Part shown: piece after piece, positions 52,099 through 61,391 of the stretch
How positions within the stretch are numbered: position 1 is the stretch's first letter
Layout: each line of letters begins with the position of its first letter
Source: Saprospira grandis str. Lewin
GTDB lineage: Bacteria > Bacteroidota > Bacteroidia > Chitinophagales > Saprospiraceae
NCBI RefSeq assembly: GCF_000250635.1
Contig: NC_016940.1
Coordinates: forward strand, 62,001-126,000
Length of the DNA: 64,000 nt
Direction: 5' to 3'
Translations under genes and position numbers: made by a program
The notes under the pieces: model-generated
The model's input: only the letters and a program-made list of their open reading frames with translations
Database searches by the model: none
Told to the model about the DNA's origin: nothing

Positions 52099-53322
52099 AT
52101 GATGAAAAAATGGACCGCCTACCTCCCTACCCTTGGCCTTTTGTTGCTTGCCTTTATTGTGGCTTGGCAGTTATTAAAATTTCGGCAGGGCCAAAAAGAC
52201 AAACTGCATGAGGGCTTATCGGCTGCTTTGGGTAAGGAGCAAAAAATTTATCGGCTGAGTTTGGAGCAGCGGGCCCTGACGGCCCTGCCCTCTTCTTTGG
52301 CCCAGCAGCAGCAGTTGCGAGAGCTCTATTTGGCGGGCAATTGCCTGACAAATTTACCGCAGTATATATATGACTTTCGGGATTTGGTCCATTTGGACCT
52401 AGAAGGGCGGCCCTATGAAATTCGCAAAGAGGCCTGTGGCAACCAAATAGAAAACCTAGGAGAAGAATTGGGCCAATTGGCCCAGTTGCGTTATCTCAAC
52501 CTCAACCACAATGCTTTGCGGCAGTTGCCGCAAAGCATGGCCCAGTTGGCCCAATTGCAGCAGTTATTCTTGCGGAACAATCGGCTCAAGGCCCTGCCCG
52601 ATAGTTTATTGCTCTGCCAAAATTTGCAGGAGGTGGATTTATCTCGCAACCAGCTGCCTATTTTTCCGCAGCAGCTCATGCAACTGCCCCAATTGCAGCG
52701 CCTAAATTTGGCCCAAAATGAATTTGGCGAATTGAGTCCTTCTTGGCCCAGTAGTTTGCGGCAGCTCCATCTAATGGGCAATGCTCTTTATATATATCCT
52801 CAGCCCTTGGCCCCAAATTTAGAAGAATTGGACCTGTCGGCTTGTTCTTTACAAGCCATAGCCGATAGTCTGGCCCTACAGCCCCAATTAAAGGAGCTGC
52901 ATTTGGAACACAACCATTTGGACCAACTGCCTAGGCATTGGAATATGCCCATTTTGGAAGAGCTCTATTTGGCCCAAAACTTATTGACCGATTCAGCCTT
53001 GGGGGCGCAAAATTGGCCCAAAAAACTCAAGGTTTTAGATTTGCAAAATAATAAACTGGCTTTGTCAGCAGGTTTAGTGTTGGGCCAAGAGCTAGAAGTC
53101 TTGCGCCTGGGCCACAACCAGATTGAGCAGTGGCGGGCCCAGCCTGGGCCCGAGCTCCTACTCCTCGACTTATCCAATAACCAAATGGATAGTTTTTCGG
53201 TAGCCGACTTGGCCCAATACCCCAAACTTAGGCGCTTGTATTTGGATGGCAACCCCATTAGCACTGAATGTTTGGACCAATTGCAGAAAGCCCGGCCCCA
53301 ACTCTTGATCAGAAGCGAGTAG
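52099..53322 (+). CDS. Leucine-rich repeat protein with one membrane anchor
   Basis: Starting at 52099 gives MMKKWTAYLPTLGLLLLAFIVAW, a signal-anchor, followed by about 15 leucine-rich repeats of 20-24 residues with the pattern LxxLxLxxNxLxxLPxxl (for example LRYLNLNHNALRQLPQSM and LQQLFLRNNRLKALPDSL). This gives a curved solenoid that binds protein. There is no sorting domain or lipobox, so it sits in the inner membrane facing the periplasm or is released by signal cleavage. The upstream in-frame Met at 52075 is rejected because it precedes charged residues. Many Gln residues and CAG/CAA codons mark the repeats. Confidence 0.88.
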   Translation: MMKKWTAYLPTLGLLLLAFIVAWQLLKFRQGQKDKLHEGLSAALGKEQKIYRLSLEQRALTALPSSLAQQQQLRELYLAGNCLTNLPQYIYDFRDLVHLDLEGRPYEIRKEACGNQIENLGEELGQLAQLRYLNLNHNALRQLPQSMAQLAQLQQLFLRNNRLKALPDSLLLCQNLQEVDLSRNQLPIFPQQLMQLPQLQRLNLAQNEFGELSPSWPSSLRQLHLMGNALYIYPQPLAPNLEELDLSACSLQAIADSLALQPQLKELHLEHNHLDQLPRHWNMPILEELYLAQNLLTDSALGAQNWPKKLKVLDLQNNKLALSAGLVLGQELEVLRLGHNQIEQWRAQPGPELLLLDLSNNQMDSFSVADLAQYPKLRRLYLDGNPISTECLDQLQKARPQLLIRSE

Positions 53323-53360
53323 CGGGCCGGAGAAGAAGGCCAAGCCCAAAGCCCCAAAGA

Positions 53361-53490
53361 TGAGCGGATGAGGGATGGAAAGGGGGGCGGCGAAGCCGCA
53401 GACCCAGCGGGCAAAGCCCGCGCAGGGCCGAGCAGACCTGCGAGCCCCGACACAGCCCGACCCGAGCCGAAGGCGAGTGGGCAGCCCCAA
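53361..53490 (-). repeat. Dispersed GC-rich hairpin repeat, copy 17 (subfamily A)
   Basis: The minus strand begins GGGGCTGCCC, then a CGCCTTCGGCTCGGG segment, TCGGGCTGTGTC, core, a GCGGGCTTTGCCCGC hairpin, GGTCTGCGGCTTCGCCGCC and TCCCTCATCC. Confidence 0.9.
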
Positions 53491-53553
53491 AAAATTAAGA
53501 ATAAAAAAATGTCTCTGTAAGTAGAATCACCTAGAAATAGGATAGAGAAAGCT

Positions 53554-53561
53554 TAACTTTG
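53554..53561 (+). promoter_or_regulatory. Putative -7 element (TAACTTTG)
   Basis: It matches TAnnTTTG, about 60 bases before the next gene. The -33 is unclear. Confidence 0.45.
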
Positions 53562-53621
53562 AAATGGAAACAACTGGCAGAAAAATCTGCTTATAGCTAA
53601 CCCAATAAATCTAAAAAAACG

Positions 53622-54089
53622 ATGAGCTTTCTATCTAAAATTAAGGACTTTGTAGGTTTTACTGGACTAAAAGTAGAGCATGAGCGGCCCAATTTGGAGC
53701 TGCCATACAACAGCACTCAATTTGATTTCCCTTATGTTTTGCAAGTAGGGCATAATTTGGACATTACCGATATTCGACAGACCTTGCGGGTTCAGCGTTC
53801 TGGTTTTGATGAATGCGTAGAAGAGCTGGTTTTGGCGGATAAAATGGCCAGCAAAACGGCTCCTGAGAACTTGCATTTTCCTTTGTCCGTAGAAAAAGGG
53901 GAGCAATTGCACTATCCCCTTAACTTTGAATTTGACTTGGCCGAGGCGCTCAAAAAATGGAACATTAACAGTGTAGAAGAGGCCTTGAAAGCGAATTTAA
54001 AATTTGAAGTATTGCTCCAAATTGATATTAAAGAAACCTTTTATGCTTTTGACCCAGAGGTCCGTTTTATCTTGGAACTAAAAGCATAA
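53622..54089 (+). CDS. Cytosolic protein of unknown function, weakly Spo0M-like
   Basis: I do not recognise this 155-residue protein with certainty. The N-terminus MSFLSKIKDFVGFTGLKVE and the strand-rich body (FPYVLQVGHNLDITDIRQTLRVQ, LHFPLSVEKGEQLHYPLNFEFDL) resemble an arrestin-like beta sandwich, as in Spo0M. The similarity is weak and only by eye. It has no signal peptide or membrane segment. A helix near 110-125 (LAEALKKWNINSVEEALK) separates the strands. It is upstream of the haem-lipoprotein gene with 57 bases between, possibly independent. Confidence 0.55.
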   Translation: MSFLSKIKDFVGFTGLKVEHERPNLELPYNSTQFDFPYVLQVGHNLDITDIRQTLRVQRSGFDECVEELVLADKMASKTAPENLHFPLSVEKGEQLHYPLNFEFDLAEALKKWNINSVEEALKANLKFEVLLQIDIKETFYAFDPEVRFILELKA

Positions 54090-54127
54090 TTGTAAGAAAA
54101 ATCACTTAGGGGGGCGGTTCTTCCGTT

Positions 54128-54135
54128 TATCTTTG
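54128..54135 (+). promoter_or_regulatory. Putative -7 element (TATCTTTG) close to the haem-lipoprotein start
   Basis: It matches TAnnTTTG and is 11 bases before the ATG, so the transcript would have a very short leader. The -33 is weak. Confidence 0.45.
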
Positions 54136-54146
54136 GGCAAAAACAG

Positions 54147-54758
54147 ATGAAAACACTAAAAATTGCGAGCTTGCTTTTGAGCGGCTCATTACTTTTTGCC
54201 TATTGTTCTACACCAAGCGGCAGCGAACCAAAAGTTTATTCGGGAGAACAGGCCCAAACCCTAAAAAACAAAGGCAGCGAGGCAGCCCTCAAGGCGCAGC
54301 AAAGGTTGCTCAAAACCGTAAAAGGCGCTATGGCCGAAAAGGGTGTAGCCGGGGCCTTGAGCTATTGTAATTTGGAAGCCTTGGGCCTAAAAGCCAAATT
54401 GGGCGAAGAAATGGGCGTAGAAATCGCTAGGCGATCGGCTCGTTACCGCAACCCTAAAGATGCCCCAGAGAATGAATTTGAGGAGCAGCTTTTGGCCGCT
54501 TATGAACAGGCCCAAAAAGAGGGCAAAGACCTCAATAGCCAAATTTTTGAAAGCGAGACCCACTATATTTACTATCAGCCCATCAGCATTCCCAATGCAG
54601 CTTGTTTGAAATGCCATGGGAAGCCGGGCCAAGACATTGCCGATGCAGATGTACAAAAACTAGCCGAACTTTATCCAGAAGATAAGGCCCAAAACTATAA
54701 ACTGGGTGATTTTCGGGGAGCTTGGCGAATTCAATGGGCCAAAAATCTGCAGGAATAG
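54147..54758 (+). CDS. Haem-binding Tll0287-like (DUF3365) lipoprotein
   Basis: The 203-residue protein has a lipoprotein signal (LLFAYC, Cys at 20) and a CxxCH haem-attachment motif, CLKCH, at residues 153-157. Together with GALSYCN near 69-75 and ISIPNAACLKCHG this fits the Tll0287-like periplasmic domain, a sensor-type haem domain. The family is found at the N-terminus of kinases or as single lipoproteins; here it is alone. Redox or gas sensing is a possible role. The ABC permease gene follows closely and may be cotranscribed. Confidence 0.85.
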   Translation: MKTLKIASLLLSGSLLFAYCSTPSGSEPKVYSGEQAQTLKNKGSEAALKAQQRLLKTVKGAMAEKGVAGALSYCNLEALGLKAKLGEEMGVEIARRSARYRNPKDAPENEFEEQLLAAYEQAQKEGKDLNSQIFESETHYIYYQPISIPNAACLKCHGKPGQDIADADVQKLAELYPEDKAQNYKLGDFRGAWRIQWAKNLQE

Positions 54759-54824
54759 CCTTTTTGTCGAAACAGCTTGGAAAAGCTTTTGAAAGCGCTT
54801 AATTTGGGAAAAACATCCCCGCTT

Positions 54825-56066
54825 ATGCGCATTCAAGAATCGATCAGTATGGCCTTCTCGGCTATACAGTCCAATTTTATAAGAACATTTCTCACTTTGC
54901 TCATCATTGCCATTGGAATCATGGCATTGGTGGGCATTTTGACGTCTATAGACAGCATTAAGGCCTCTATGGCCGACAATTTTGCCAATATGGGCGCCAA
55001 CACCTTTAATATTATTCCTTCGGGAACGGGGATTCAGGGTGGGCGGCGTGGCCGCCGCCAAAAAAGAGGCGAGTCAATTAGCTATCAGCAGGCGATTTCC
55101 TTTAAGCAACAATATAATTTTCCCGCCAAGGTTTCGGTTTCTGCTTTGGGCACCACCCTGGGCCTAATCAAACGAGGGCCAGAAGAAACCAACCCCAATA
55201 CCACCGTTTATGGCATTGATGAAAATTATTTATCGGTGGCAGGCTATGAGGTAGCTAGAGGGCGAAACTTTACGAAAACCGAGGTAGAATTTGGCCGAAA
55301 TTTGGTCATTTTAGGCAAGGGCATTGCCGAACAGCTTTTTCCCAAACAAAGCCAAGAGCGAATTTTGGGCCAGCAGATTAGCCTGCGTAATATTAGTTAT
55401 ACCGTAGTGGGAATTTTGCAAGAAAAAGGCTCGAGTATGAGTTTTTCGGGAGACCGCATTGTCTTGATGCCCTTAATGAGTTTGCGCAAATATTTGGGCT
55501 CGCAGACCAACTCCTACAATTTATCGGTGGCCGTACAAGAGGCCCAACAAATGGAACTCGCCATGGGCGAGGCCGAAGGAATCATGCGGGCCGTTCGACA
55601 GATCCCCTTAGATCAACCCAATAACTTTGAGCTAGAAAAAAGCGATGGCCTGCTAGATGTTTTGGATGAAAATACGGCTAGCATTCAAATTGCCGCCATT
55701 TTTATCGGTTTGGTCACCCTATTGGGCGCCGCCATTGGCCTGATGAACATTATGTTGGTCTCGGTTACCGAACGAACAAGGGAAATTGGCATTGCCAAAT
55801 CTTTGGGGGCCACCAAAAGCAGCATTCTACAACAGTTTCTCATAGAAGCCCTCGTCATTTGTCAAATCGGCGGCATTTTAGGCATTTTTCTGGGCATCAT
55901 GATGGGCAATGTCGTCACTTTAGCTATGGGCGGGCAGTTTCTGATCCCCTGGGCCTGGATGGCCCTAGCCTTTGCGCTCTGTTTTTTAGTGGGCCTGATA
56001 TCGGGAATTTACCCCGCCATGAAAGCTGCTAGCCTAGACCCCATAGAATCTTTGCGCTATGAATAA
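54825..56066 (+). CDS. MacB/FtsX-type ABC transporter permease
   Basis: The 413-residue protein has one N-terminal membrane helix (residues about 22-45, [18 protein letters not shown]), a large periplasmic MacB_PCD domain of about 230 residues, and three C-terminal helices near 285-405 (the FtsX part). [26 protein letters not shown], just before the second of these, is the family signature. Such permeases act with a separate ATPase in export of lipoproteins, peptides or antibiotics; no ATPase or adaptor gene lies beside it. The ATG at 54825 is preferred over the TTG at 54777, which overlaps the end of the previous gene region. Its substrate is unknown. Confidence 0.88.
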   Translation: MRIQESISMAFSAIQSNFIRTFLTLLIIAIGIMALVGILTSIDSIKASMADNFANMGANTFNIIPSGTGIQGGRRGRRQKRGESISYQQAISFKQQYNFPAKVSVSALGTTLGLIKRGPEETNPNTTVYGIDENYLSVAGYEVARGRNFTKTEVEFGRNLVILGKGIAEQLFPKQSQERILGQQISLRNISYTVVGILQEKGSSMSFSGDRIVLMPLMSLRKYLGSQTNSYNLSVAVQEAQQMELAMGEAEGIMRAVRQIPLDQPNNFELEKSDGLLDVLDENTASIQIAAIFIGLVTLLGAAIGLMNIMLVSVTERTREIGIAKSLGATKSSILQQFLIEALVICQIGGILGIFLGIMMGNVVTLAMGGQFLIPWAWMALAFALCFLVGLISGIYPAMKAASLDPIESLRYE

Positions 56067-56348
56067 CGTCTAGATTAGGCCTAAAGAACCATCTTGTAAT
56101 AATAGACTGTTACGCTTAAACTACTTCTAGGAGATAGCTTTTTATGCAAAATAAATGCGGCAAAGTTTAGAAAAACTTAAGAGAATGGAAGATTTATTTT
56201 AATAAGTTTATGTTATTCCTTTTCTAAAAAAGAAATAAGTTATATATTCGTGCTAGCAGGCTAATCAACTGTCACAACTCCCTTCTATTTTGTCGGTAAA
56301 TTTAGCTGGAACAAAAATCGAACTAACTTAACTTTAAAATTAAATTTT
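56067..56348. other. AT-rich intergenic region before the winged-helix-like gene
   Basis: This 282-bp stretch holds no gene. It is AT-rich and has no TAnnTTTG match that I trust. It may hold the promoter of the next gene. Confidence 0.5.
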
Positions 56349-56924
56349 ATGGATTTCTCTAATTTGAAAGAAGAAGATGCCAAACAACTGCTCATGCAGT
56401 ACGATGCGCAACAACGTCAACTTTTTTTCCAACTACAGCAGGTACAAACCGCTATTGGTAAATTACATGCAGTTTTGAATGGCGACAGCTCTTCAGAAGT
56501 AAATGCCACACCTCAGGTACAGCCCGTAAACAGCGCTTTTATTCCTGTAGGTTATATGTATAATGGCGAGCGTGTAATTACTCAAGCTGCTGCTGAGCAA
56601 CCCCGCAAACGCCCATATACTCGCAATAGCCCTTGGCCCAAATTCATTCTAGACAAGTTGGAAGAGGGACAAAAAACATTGAGCAGCCGCGAAATTTATG
56701 AGCTAGGCATCAAGGCCAATGTAGAAGATGAGATGGGCTTCCCCGATGCTGGTGAAGTACGTCGCTTGATCTCTAGAGCCCTACACCGCCTGAGCAACCA
56801 AGAGAAGAAAATCTCTAAATTCCCTCTTCGTGAAGGACAAGGAAAAGGATACAACTATGCTCTTCCTGCTTGGGTAGACAAAAAAGGTAACCTTCCTGAT
56901 AAGTACAAGTCTGAAGACTTTTAG
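56349..56924 (+). CDS. Conserved Bacteroidota protein with a C-terminal winged-helix-like region
   Basis: This 191-residue protein has a coiled-coil N-terminus (KEEDAKQLLMQYDAQQRQLF, residues about 6-45), a Pro/Ala-rich linker, and a basic C-terminal region of about 90 residues. The last part, WPKFILDKLEEGQKTLSSRE, IYELGIKAN, EVRRLISRALHRLSNQEKK and GYNYALPAW, has the helix-helix-strand pattern of a winged helix, so it may bind DNA. It is a single-gene unit. I cannot name a family or target. Confidence 0.7.
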   Translation: MDFSNLKEEDAKQLLMQYDAQQRQLFFQLQQVQTAIGKLHAVLNGDSSSEVNATPQVQPVNSAFIPVGYMYNGERVITQAAAEQPRKRPYTRNSPWPKFILDKLEEGQKTLSSREIYELGIKANVEDEMGFPDAGEVRRLISRALHRLSNQEKKISKFPLREGQGKGYNYALPAWVDKKGNLPDKYKSEDF

Positions 56925-56957
56925 TCGGAAAGACACTTAACTAAAGAAGTTTTAATA

Positions 56958-56991
56958 TGTCTCTTTGTTTTTGCAAAGGGACATTTTTTTT
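56958..56991 (+). terminator. Intrinsic terminator of the winged-helix-like gene
   Basis: TGTCTCTTTG and CAAAGGGACA pair (one wobble) around TTTTTG, followed by eight T. Confidence 0.85.
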
Positions 56992-57019
56992 ATTTTGACG
57001 ACTCCCTCTTTTTTATTTT

Positions 57020-57170
57020 GGGGCTGCCCCGCCCTGCGAGCGGGTCGGGCTATGCGGGGGCTCGCTACTCGCTCGGCCCATCGCTTTTTTCGCTTTGCTC
57101 AAAAAGCTCGGTCTGGCCTGCGGCCACCCCCTACTATCCCTCAGCCTGCGGCGGCTTTGCCGCCTGTAGG
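57020..57170 (+). repeat. Dispersed GC-rich hairpin repeat, copy 18 (subfamily A)
   Basis: GGGGCTGCCCC, CGCCCTGCGAGCGGG, TCGGGCTATG, the diverged core CTCGCTACTCGCTCGGCCC, an AGCTTTTTGAGC-type hairpin, GGTCTGGCCTGCGGCC, TCCCTCAGCC and a GGCGGCTTTGCCGCC hairpin. Confidence 0.93.
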
Positions 57171-57232
57171 ACCCAAATAGACAAAACGCATTTCATCATA
57201 GCGCTTTGAAGCGCAACAAAAAACAATAAATT

Positions 57233-57850
57233 ATGAGAAAGCAGCTTTTATTTTGCTTTTTGGCCCTAGGCCTCCTCTCTTCTTGCAGAACGGCCAACAA
57301 CAGCGGCAGTTTTACCGATCCAAGAGATGGCCAAAGCTATAAAACAGTAAACCTAAGCGGCAATGTTTGGATGGCAGAAAACCTCCGCTTTGAACATGCA
57401 GAAGCGCAGCCTTATGGAAAAGACGAAAGTAAAAAATCTGACGGTTTGCTGTACAGCTTGGCTGGCGCCCGCAATGCTTGTCCAGAAGGCTGGCATTTAC
57501 CTTCTGTAGCAGAATGGAAGTTTTTGCTCAAAAAAGCGGGCGGCTATTATCATGAGGTAGTCAATGGTCGAAAGCCCGAAAGAAAGGACTCCCCCTCTTC
57601 GGTCTTTTTAAAAATCAATGAAGGAGATGGTTTTGGCTTTCCCGTTTTGCCTATTGGCTGGGGCAGCCCAAAAAATGGCGGCTTATTTATGGACCAAGGG
57701 AAAAAAACCGCTTTTTGGAGCGATACAGGCCATCCCACTATGAGAAAATACCATAAATTTGTTCTATTCAATTTTGAGGAACAAAGAGTAACCATTACCC
57801 AAAAGCCCTTTGACGACTTGCTTTTGCCTTGTCGCTGTGTGCAAGATTAA
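57233..57850 (+). CDS. FISUMP-domain lipoprotein
   Basis: The 205-residue lipoprotein (LGLLSSC lipobox, Cys at about 18) holds the Fibrobacter succinogenes major paralogous (FISUMP) domain. The motifs are FTDPRDGQSYKTVNLSGNVWMAENLRF near 27-53 (given here as the pattern DxRDGxxYxTVxxxGxxWMAENL), LYSLAGARNACPEGWHLPS near 73-92 with the two conserved Cys/Trp phrases, and a C-terminal LPCRCV. It is probably in the outer membrane. In many Bacteroidota these are large families of surface proteins of unknown function. It has no sorting domain. The gene precedes the kinase gene by 83 bases. Confidence 0.88.
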   Translation: MRKQLLFCFLALGLLSSCRTANNSGSFTDPRDGQSYKTVNLSGNVWMAENLRFEHAEAQPYGKDESKKSDGLLYSLAGARNACPEGWHLPSVAEWKFLLKKAGGYYHEVVNGRKPERKDSPSSVFLKINEGDGFGFPVLPIGWGSPKNGGLFMDQGKKTAFWSDTGHPTMRKYHKFVLFNFEEQRVTITQKPFDDLLLPCRCVQD

Positions 57851-57857
57851 AACATTT

Positions 57858-57890
57858 TGGGCCCGCGGCCAGCTAAGCCGCAGGCCCAAA
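57858..57890 (+). repeat. Truncated fragment of a subfamily C dispersed repeat
   Basis: GGGCCCGCGGCCAGCTAAGC followed by CGCAGGCCC matches the first 30 bases of subfamily C (copies 3 and 7) and then stops. Confidence 0.7.
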
Positions 57891-57933
57891 ACATAAAAAA
57901 TAATAGCCTTCCCTTTCCCTTGATTTTATTCCC

Positions 57934-60534
57934 ATGTCTAGAGCAAGCTACTACTTAGAAAAAACAAAAAAGCGAATCATCTTGGCCCATAAACCTTTTG
58001 CCAGAGGTGGAGAAGGGGCCTTGTATAAAGTACGGAGTCCCCGAAGGTTGCAAGATCGAGTAGTTAAATTATATTATCCGCATAAATTGCAGGCCGAAAA
58101 AAGAAGCAAATTGCGGGCCCTCGCCAACTACCCGCCCCAAGGCCTAGGCGAAGAACAATCGCCTATTTTTGTTTGGCCCGAAGAAATAGTCGTGGACCAA
58201 CACAAACAACTGCAGGGCTTTATGATGCCTTTTGTGCAGGGACATAAATTGGAGCTTTTTTGTTTGCCCAAACTGCCCAGTCGTTTAGGGAGTTATTTTC
58301 AAAAATATAATCTATCCGCAGAAAATGGCCGAGTTTTGCGGCTTCGCCTCGCCTTTGAATTGAGCTTGGGATTGGCTCGTTTGCAGGCCGAGGGCCGCTA
58401 CGTTCTAGTGGATTTAAAGCCAGAAAACATCTTACTGACGGCAGATAATCAACTGGCTTTTGTCGATTTGGATGCCATGCAATTGGAGCATCCTCAAGGG
58501 CTAGAAAAGGCCACCGTAACTACGCCAGAGTATAGCGCCCCAGAATATTATTGGGATGGCCGACCCGCTGTTTTTGATAGCAGTTGGGACAATTTTGCCT
58601 TGGCCGTGATTATTTACAAATTATTGTTTGGGATTCATCCCTTTGCGGCTGCCGCAGGGGGGAAATATGCCGAATTGACAAGTTTGCATCAAAAAATTGA
58701 GGCAGGGCTCTTTCCGCATCAATCAGAAATTCCTTTTTCAGTTATTCCGCCTCCGCATCAGCTGTTTAAAGAAGAATCTGCAGCTCTGCAAGAAGCATTT
58801 AAACAGGCCTTTATCCTTGGGCATTCTTCGCCGAAAGATCGGCCTTCGGCCAGAGCTTGGTGTTCTATTTTGTGGACCGAATTAGGAGATCCTAATTTAT
58901 TGGGGCGTTTTTTAGACTTCTACCCTATTGTTTGGCGAAAAAACGGAGAACTATTAACGGTAGAAGAATTAGCGACTAACTTTGAAGAAGAAGAAAAAAG
59001 CATAGCGGCCCTAGAAGCGCCAATTTTGGCCCATTGGGAGCAGCAAGCCCTAGAACTGCCTCAGGAACTGCCCTCATCGGTGATTATTCCAACCCATTTG
59101 CGGAAAGAAATTTTGTGGGCCTTGCCTATCCTTGTTGTAGTCGCAGCTTTTTTGGCCCTAAATTTAAAATGGGCCTATGGATTTCAGAAAAGTTTTTTGC
59201 TCTTCCCTATTTCAATTGTTTTGGCTCTTCTAGGCTATTTTAAGCGAAAAAAGCTTTTGTTGCAAGAACAAAAAAGAGTAGCGATTGGCGCCATTTGGGC
59301 CGAAATAAAGGCTTGGAATGAAGAAAGTGCACAGCCTCCTTTGGCAAAAAAAGAATTGGCTTATTGGAATTTGGAAGAAAAGAAAAAAGACTTAATTAAG
59401 GAGTATCAGCAAGCTTTGAGGCAGCTAGAAAAAGAGCGCAAAATCTTAGCCGCGGCAGAAAAACAAATTGATCCTGAAGAGGAGGAAAAAGCCCTAAAGG
59501 CATTGCATCGGCAAAAAAGGCTGCCCTCCCCCCATCATATCTGGAAAAAGAAGGATGCTTTTTTAAATCAGCTCTGGGAGCAATCGCCTTATCCCTTGAA
59601 GGGGCAAAAAAGTATAGCCGCAGCTAAGCAACATTTGGCAGCATTAGAGGCTGAAGAATTGGAAAAAATAGAACAAACTTCTTTTTCTACAGATAAAAAA
59701 GACGCTAGATTGGCCATTTTAGAGAAAAACTACCAAGAAAATATGGCCCTTTGGGAAAGTCAGCAGCGTTCTTTAGACAGCAGTTGGCAACAAGAAGAGC
59801 TAGAAGGAAAGCAAAGATTAAATCGCTTGGCAGATTTTGATCGGAACTATAGAAAAAGGCTGCCTAGTATTTCTCCCGCCTTCAATCAAACTTTACTCAT
59901 TTATATGGGTATTGACAGTATGTTGTCTTTGGTCCAAGTAGATCCAATTTCGGCAGAGCTTGAGTTTGTGGGAGGAGAAAAACGTTCTTTGGCCGCTTGG
60001 GTAGAGCAAAAACCCAACTTAATGAAGGAGCTCTATGATTGGTGGCAGGAAGTTATGGCAGAGCAAAAAGCCTTTTTGTCTCAGCAAGATCGCCTAAATA
60101 TTGATCGGGCCAAAAAGGACTTGGCCAAAGAGCGCAAACAATGGCAAAAAAAGTATGAAAAGAAAAAGGCCCAACTAGCAGAGGCCGATGAGGAATTTTT
60201 TCGACAAGAAGCGAGGGCAGTTACGGCCCTAAAATATAAAAGCTGGAGAAAGGAATTACAAAAGGTAGAAAAGCTACTGTATAAAAAAGCCCAAAAGAAT
60301 ACAGGGGGGGAAGCCCTAGCGAATTGGAAAAAAGCCTTTTTATCCTTAAGCATACAGCATCATCAGGATATATGGCAGTTATCGGCTCAGCAAGAGGCAC
60401 TTTTTTCTCCATTTTCATTTGAAGAGCGGATGAATTTTGAGCAAAAAGATCGGCAGAAAGTGTTGGAGGAGCGTTTGGCGGCTTATTATCGGGAGTATGG
60501 ACATGAAAAAGCCCCCAAAAAGGGGGCAATTTAG
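57934..60534 (+). CDS. Ser/Thr-kinase-like protein with two membrane helices and long coiled coils
   Basis: The 866-residue protein has a kinase domain at residues 15-320. The Gly loop is RGGEGALYKV (24-33), the ATP-binding Lys is Lys45, the catalytic loop reads LVDLKPENIL (Asp160, Lys162, Asn165), and the metal-binding Asp178 lies in VDLDAM in place of DFG. HRD is reduced to LVD and the APE motif is intact (203). It may still be active. Two membrane helices follow at about 392-412 and 418-436, then coiled coil to about 800 (KKDLIKEYQQALRQLEKERK and others). It resembles kinases of TerY-P/HhH type, but I see no helix-hairpin-helix at the end and no TerY or PP2C gene nearby. Its last codons include the terminator of the convergent gene. 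Confidence 0.78.
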   Translation: MSRASYYLEKTKKRIILAHKPFARGGEGALYKVRSPRRLQDRVVKLYYPHKLQAEKRSKLRALANYPPQGLGEEQSPIFVWPEEIVVDQHKQLQGFMMPFVQGHKLELFCLPKLPSRLGSYFQKYNLSAENGRVLRLRLAFELSLGLARLQAEGRYVLVDLKPENILLTADNQLAFVDLDAMQLEHPQGLEKATVTTPEYSAPEYYWDGRPAVFDSSWDNFALAVIIYKLLFGIHPFAAAAGGKYAELTSLHQKIEAGLFPHQSEIPFSVIPPPHQLFKEESAALQEAFKQAFILGHSSPKDRPSARAWCSILWTELGDPNLLGRFLDFYPIVWRKNGELLTVEELATNFEEEEKSIAALEAPILAHWEQQALELPQELPSSVIIPTHLRKEILWALPILVVVAAFLALNLKWAYGFQKSFLLFPISIVLALLGYFKRKKLLLQEQKRVAIGAIWAEIKAWNEESAQPPLAKKELAYWNLEEKKKDLIKEYQQALRQLEKERKILAAAEKQIDPEEEEKALKALHRQKRLPSPHHIWKKKDAFLNQLWEQSPYPLKGQKSIAAAKQHLAALEAEELEKIEQTSFSTDKKDARLAILEKNYQENMALWESQQRSLDSSWQQEELEGKQRLNRLADFDRNYRKRLPSISPAFNQTLLIYMGIDSMLSLVQVDPISAELEFVGGEKRSLAAWVEQKPNLMKELYDWWQEVMAEQKAFLSQQDRLNIDRAKKDLAKERKQWQKKYEKKKAQLAEADEEFFRQEARAVTALKYKSWRKELQKVEKLLYKKAQKNTGGEALANWKKAFLSLSIQHHQDIWQLSAQQEALFSPFSFEERMNFEQKDRQKVLEERLAAYYREYGHEKAPKKGAI
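60506..60527 (-). terminator. Terminator of the calcium-binding protein gene, inside the kinase gene's 3' end
   Basis: On the minus strand GCCCCC, five T, GGGGGC, then five T. It lies within the last 10 codons of the convergent kinase gene (encoding EKAPKKGAI). Confidence 0.85.
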
Positions 60535-60561
60535 GAATACTTATAGTTGGTGGTTGGTTAT

Positions 60562-61221
60562 TTACAGTTGATTATCATAGCAAAGTCCATATTCATCAGC
60601 CTTTTTGCAGCTATTCATGCTAGTAGTTGCTTGCTGTAAAAGTCTGTTTTGTAGAGAAATATATTTTTGGGGTGTATTTCTTGATTCTCCAGGCATTTGG
60701 ATATTGAATAAATCGCCATCGAAGCGATCATCGAAGCCATCTTGGTCCAAATCTCTAAAATTATCGACTTGGCCATTTTCGTCTCGGTCCAATTCCATAT
60801 CATTCCAAAGCCAAAGGTCTGCTTGGCCATCGCCGTTAAAGTCTAGGTCCAAAAAAGCGGGCAATCCATCTTGGTCCACATCCAGTTGGGCAAGATCTAA
60901 TTGGGCATAATCATGCCAGCCGTCTAGATCTTCATCAATAAAATCATCAACTTGGCCATTGCCATTTTGATCGAGCATACCTGCTTCTACTAGATCGGAG
61001 ATGCCATCATTATCGCTATCTAGGTCCAGATAATTTGCTAATCCATCGCCATCTTGGTCGGCTAAGGGGTAAGCTTGTTCTATATAATTGGGGATGCCAT
61101 CATTATCGGCATCAAAGTCAAGTTCATCGGCGATACCATCTTGGTCCATATCCTGTTGAGCGAAGATAAAAGTTGGCGCCAAGAGCAGTAGAGCAAAAAA
61201 AATAATTCTGGGGAAATTCAT
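60562..61221 (-). CDS. Exported calcium-binding protein with thrombospondin type 3/EF-hand-like repeats
   Basis: The 219-residue protein has a signal peptide ([22 protein letters not shown]) and about ten tandem Asp-rich loops such as [58 protein letters not shown] and [12 protein letters not shown]. Each should bind calcium in DxDxDG loops. The C-terminal 45 residues (with three Cys) lack the pattern and may be an anchor or a tail of unknown kind. No type IX sorting domain is seen. In this phylum such repeats stabilise secreted adhesins or enzymes. It is a single gene, and its terminator sits in the convergent gene. Confidence 0.85.
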   Translation of the reverse strand: MNFPRIIFFALLLLAPTFIFAQQDMDQDGIADELDFDADNDGIPNYIEQAYPLADQDGDGLANYLDLDSDNDGISDLVEAGMLDQNGNGQVDDFIDEDLDGWHDYAQLDLAQLDVDQDGLPAFLDLDFNGDGQADLWLWNDMELDRDENGQVDNFRDLDQDGFDDRFDGDLFNIQMPGESRNTPQKYISLQNRLLQQATTSMNSCKKADEYGLCYDNQL

Positions 61222-61391
61222 AAGGAGGAGCTTTGCTTGTTTTGGAATAAGCTATCTTATTCTAATGACACAAAGTTAGGCCTCAAGTCACTGATTTTTA
61301 GCGGTTTTAATCGCAGAGCTGAAATTTAGGTAGTTATTCCCCTTTAGTCAGTACTTTCTCTATGCGTATTTTACCTAAACAGTTGTTCAAT

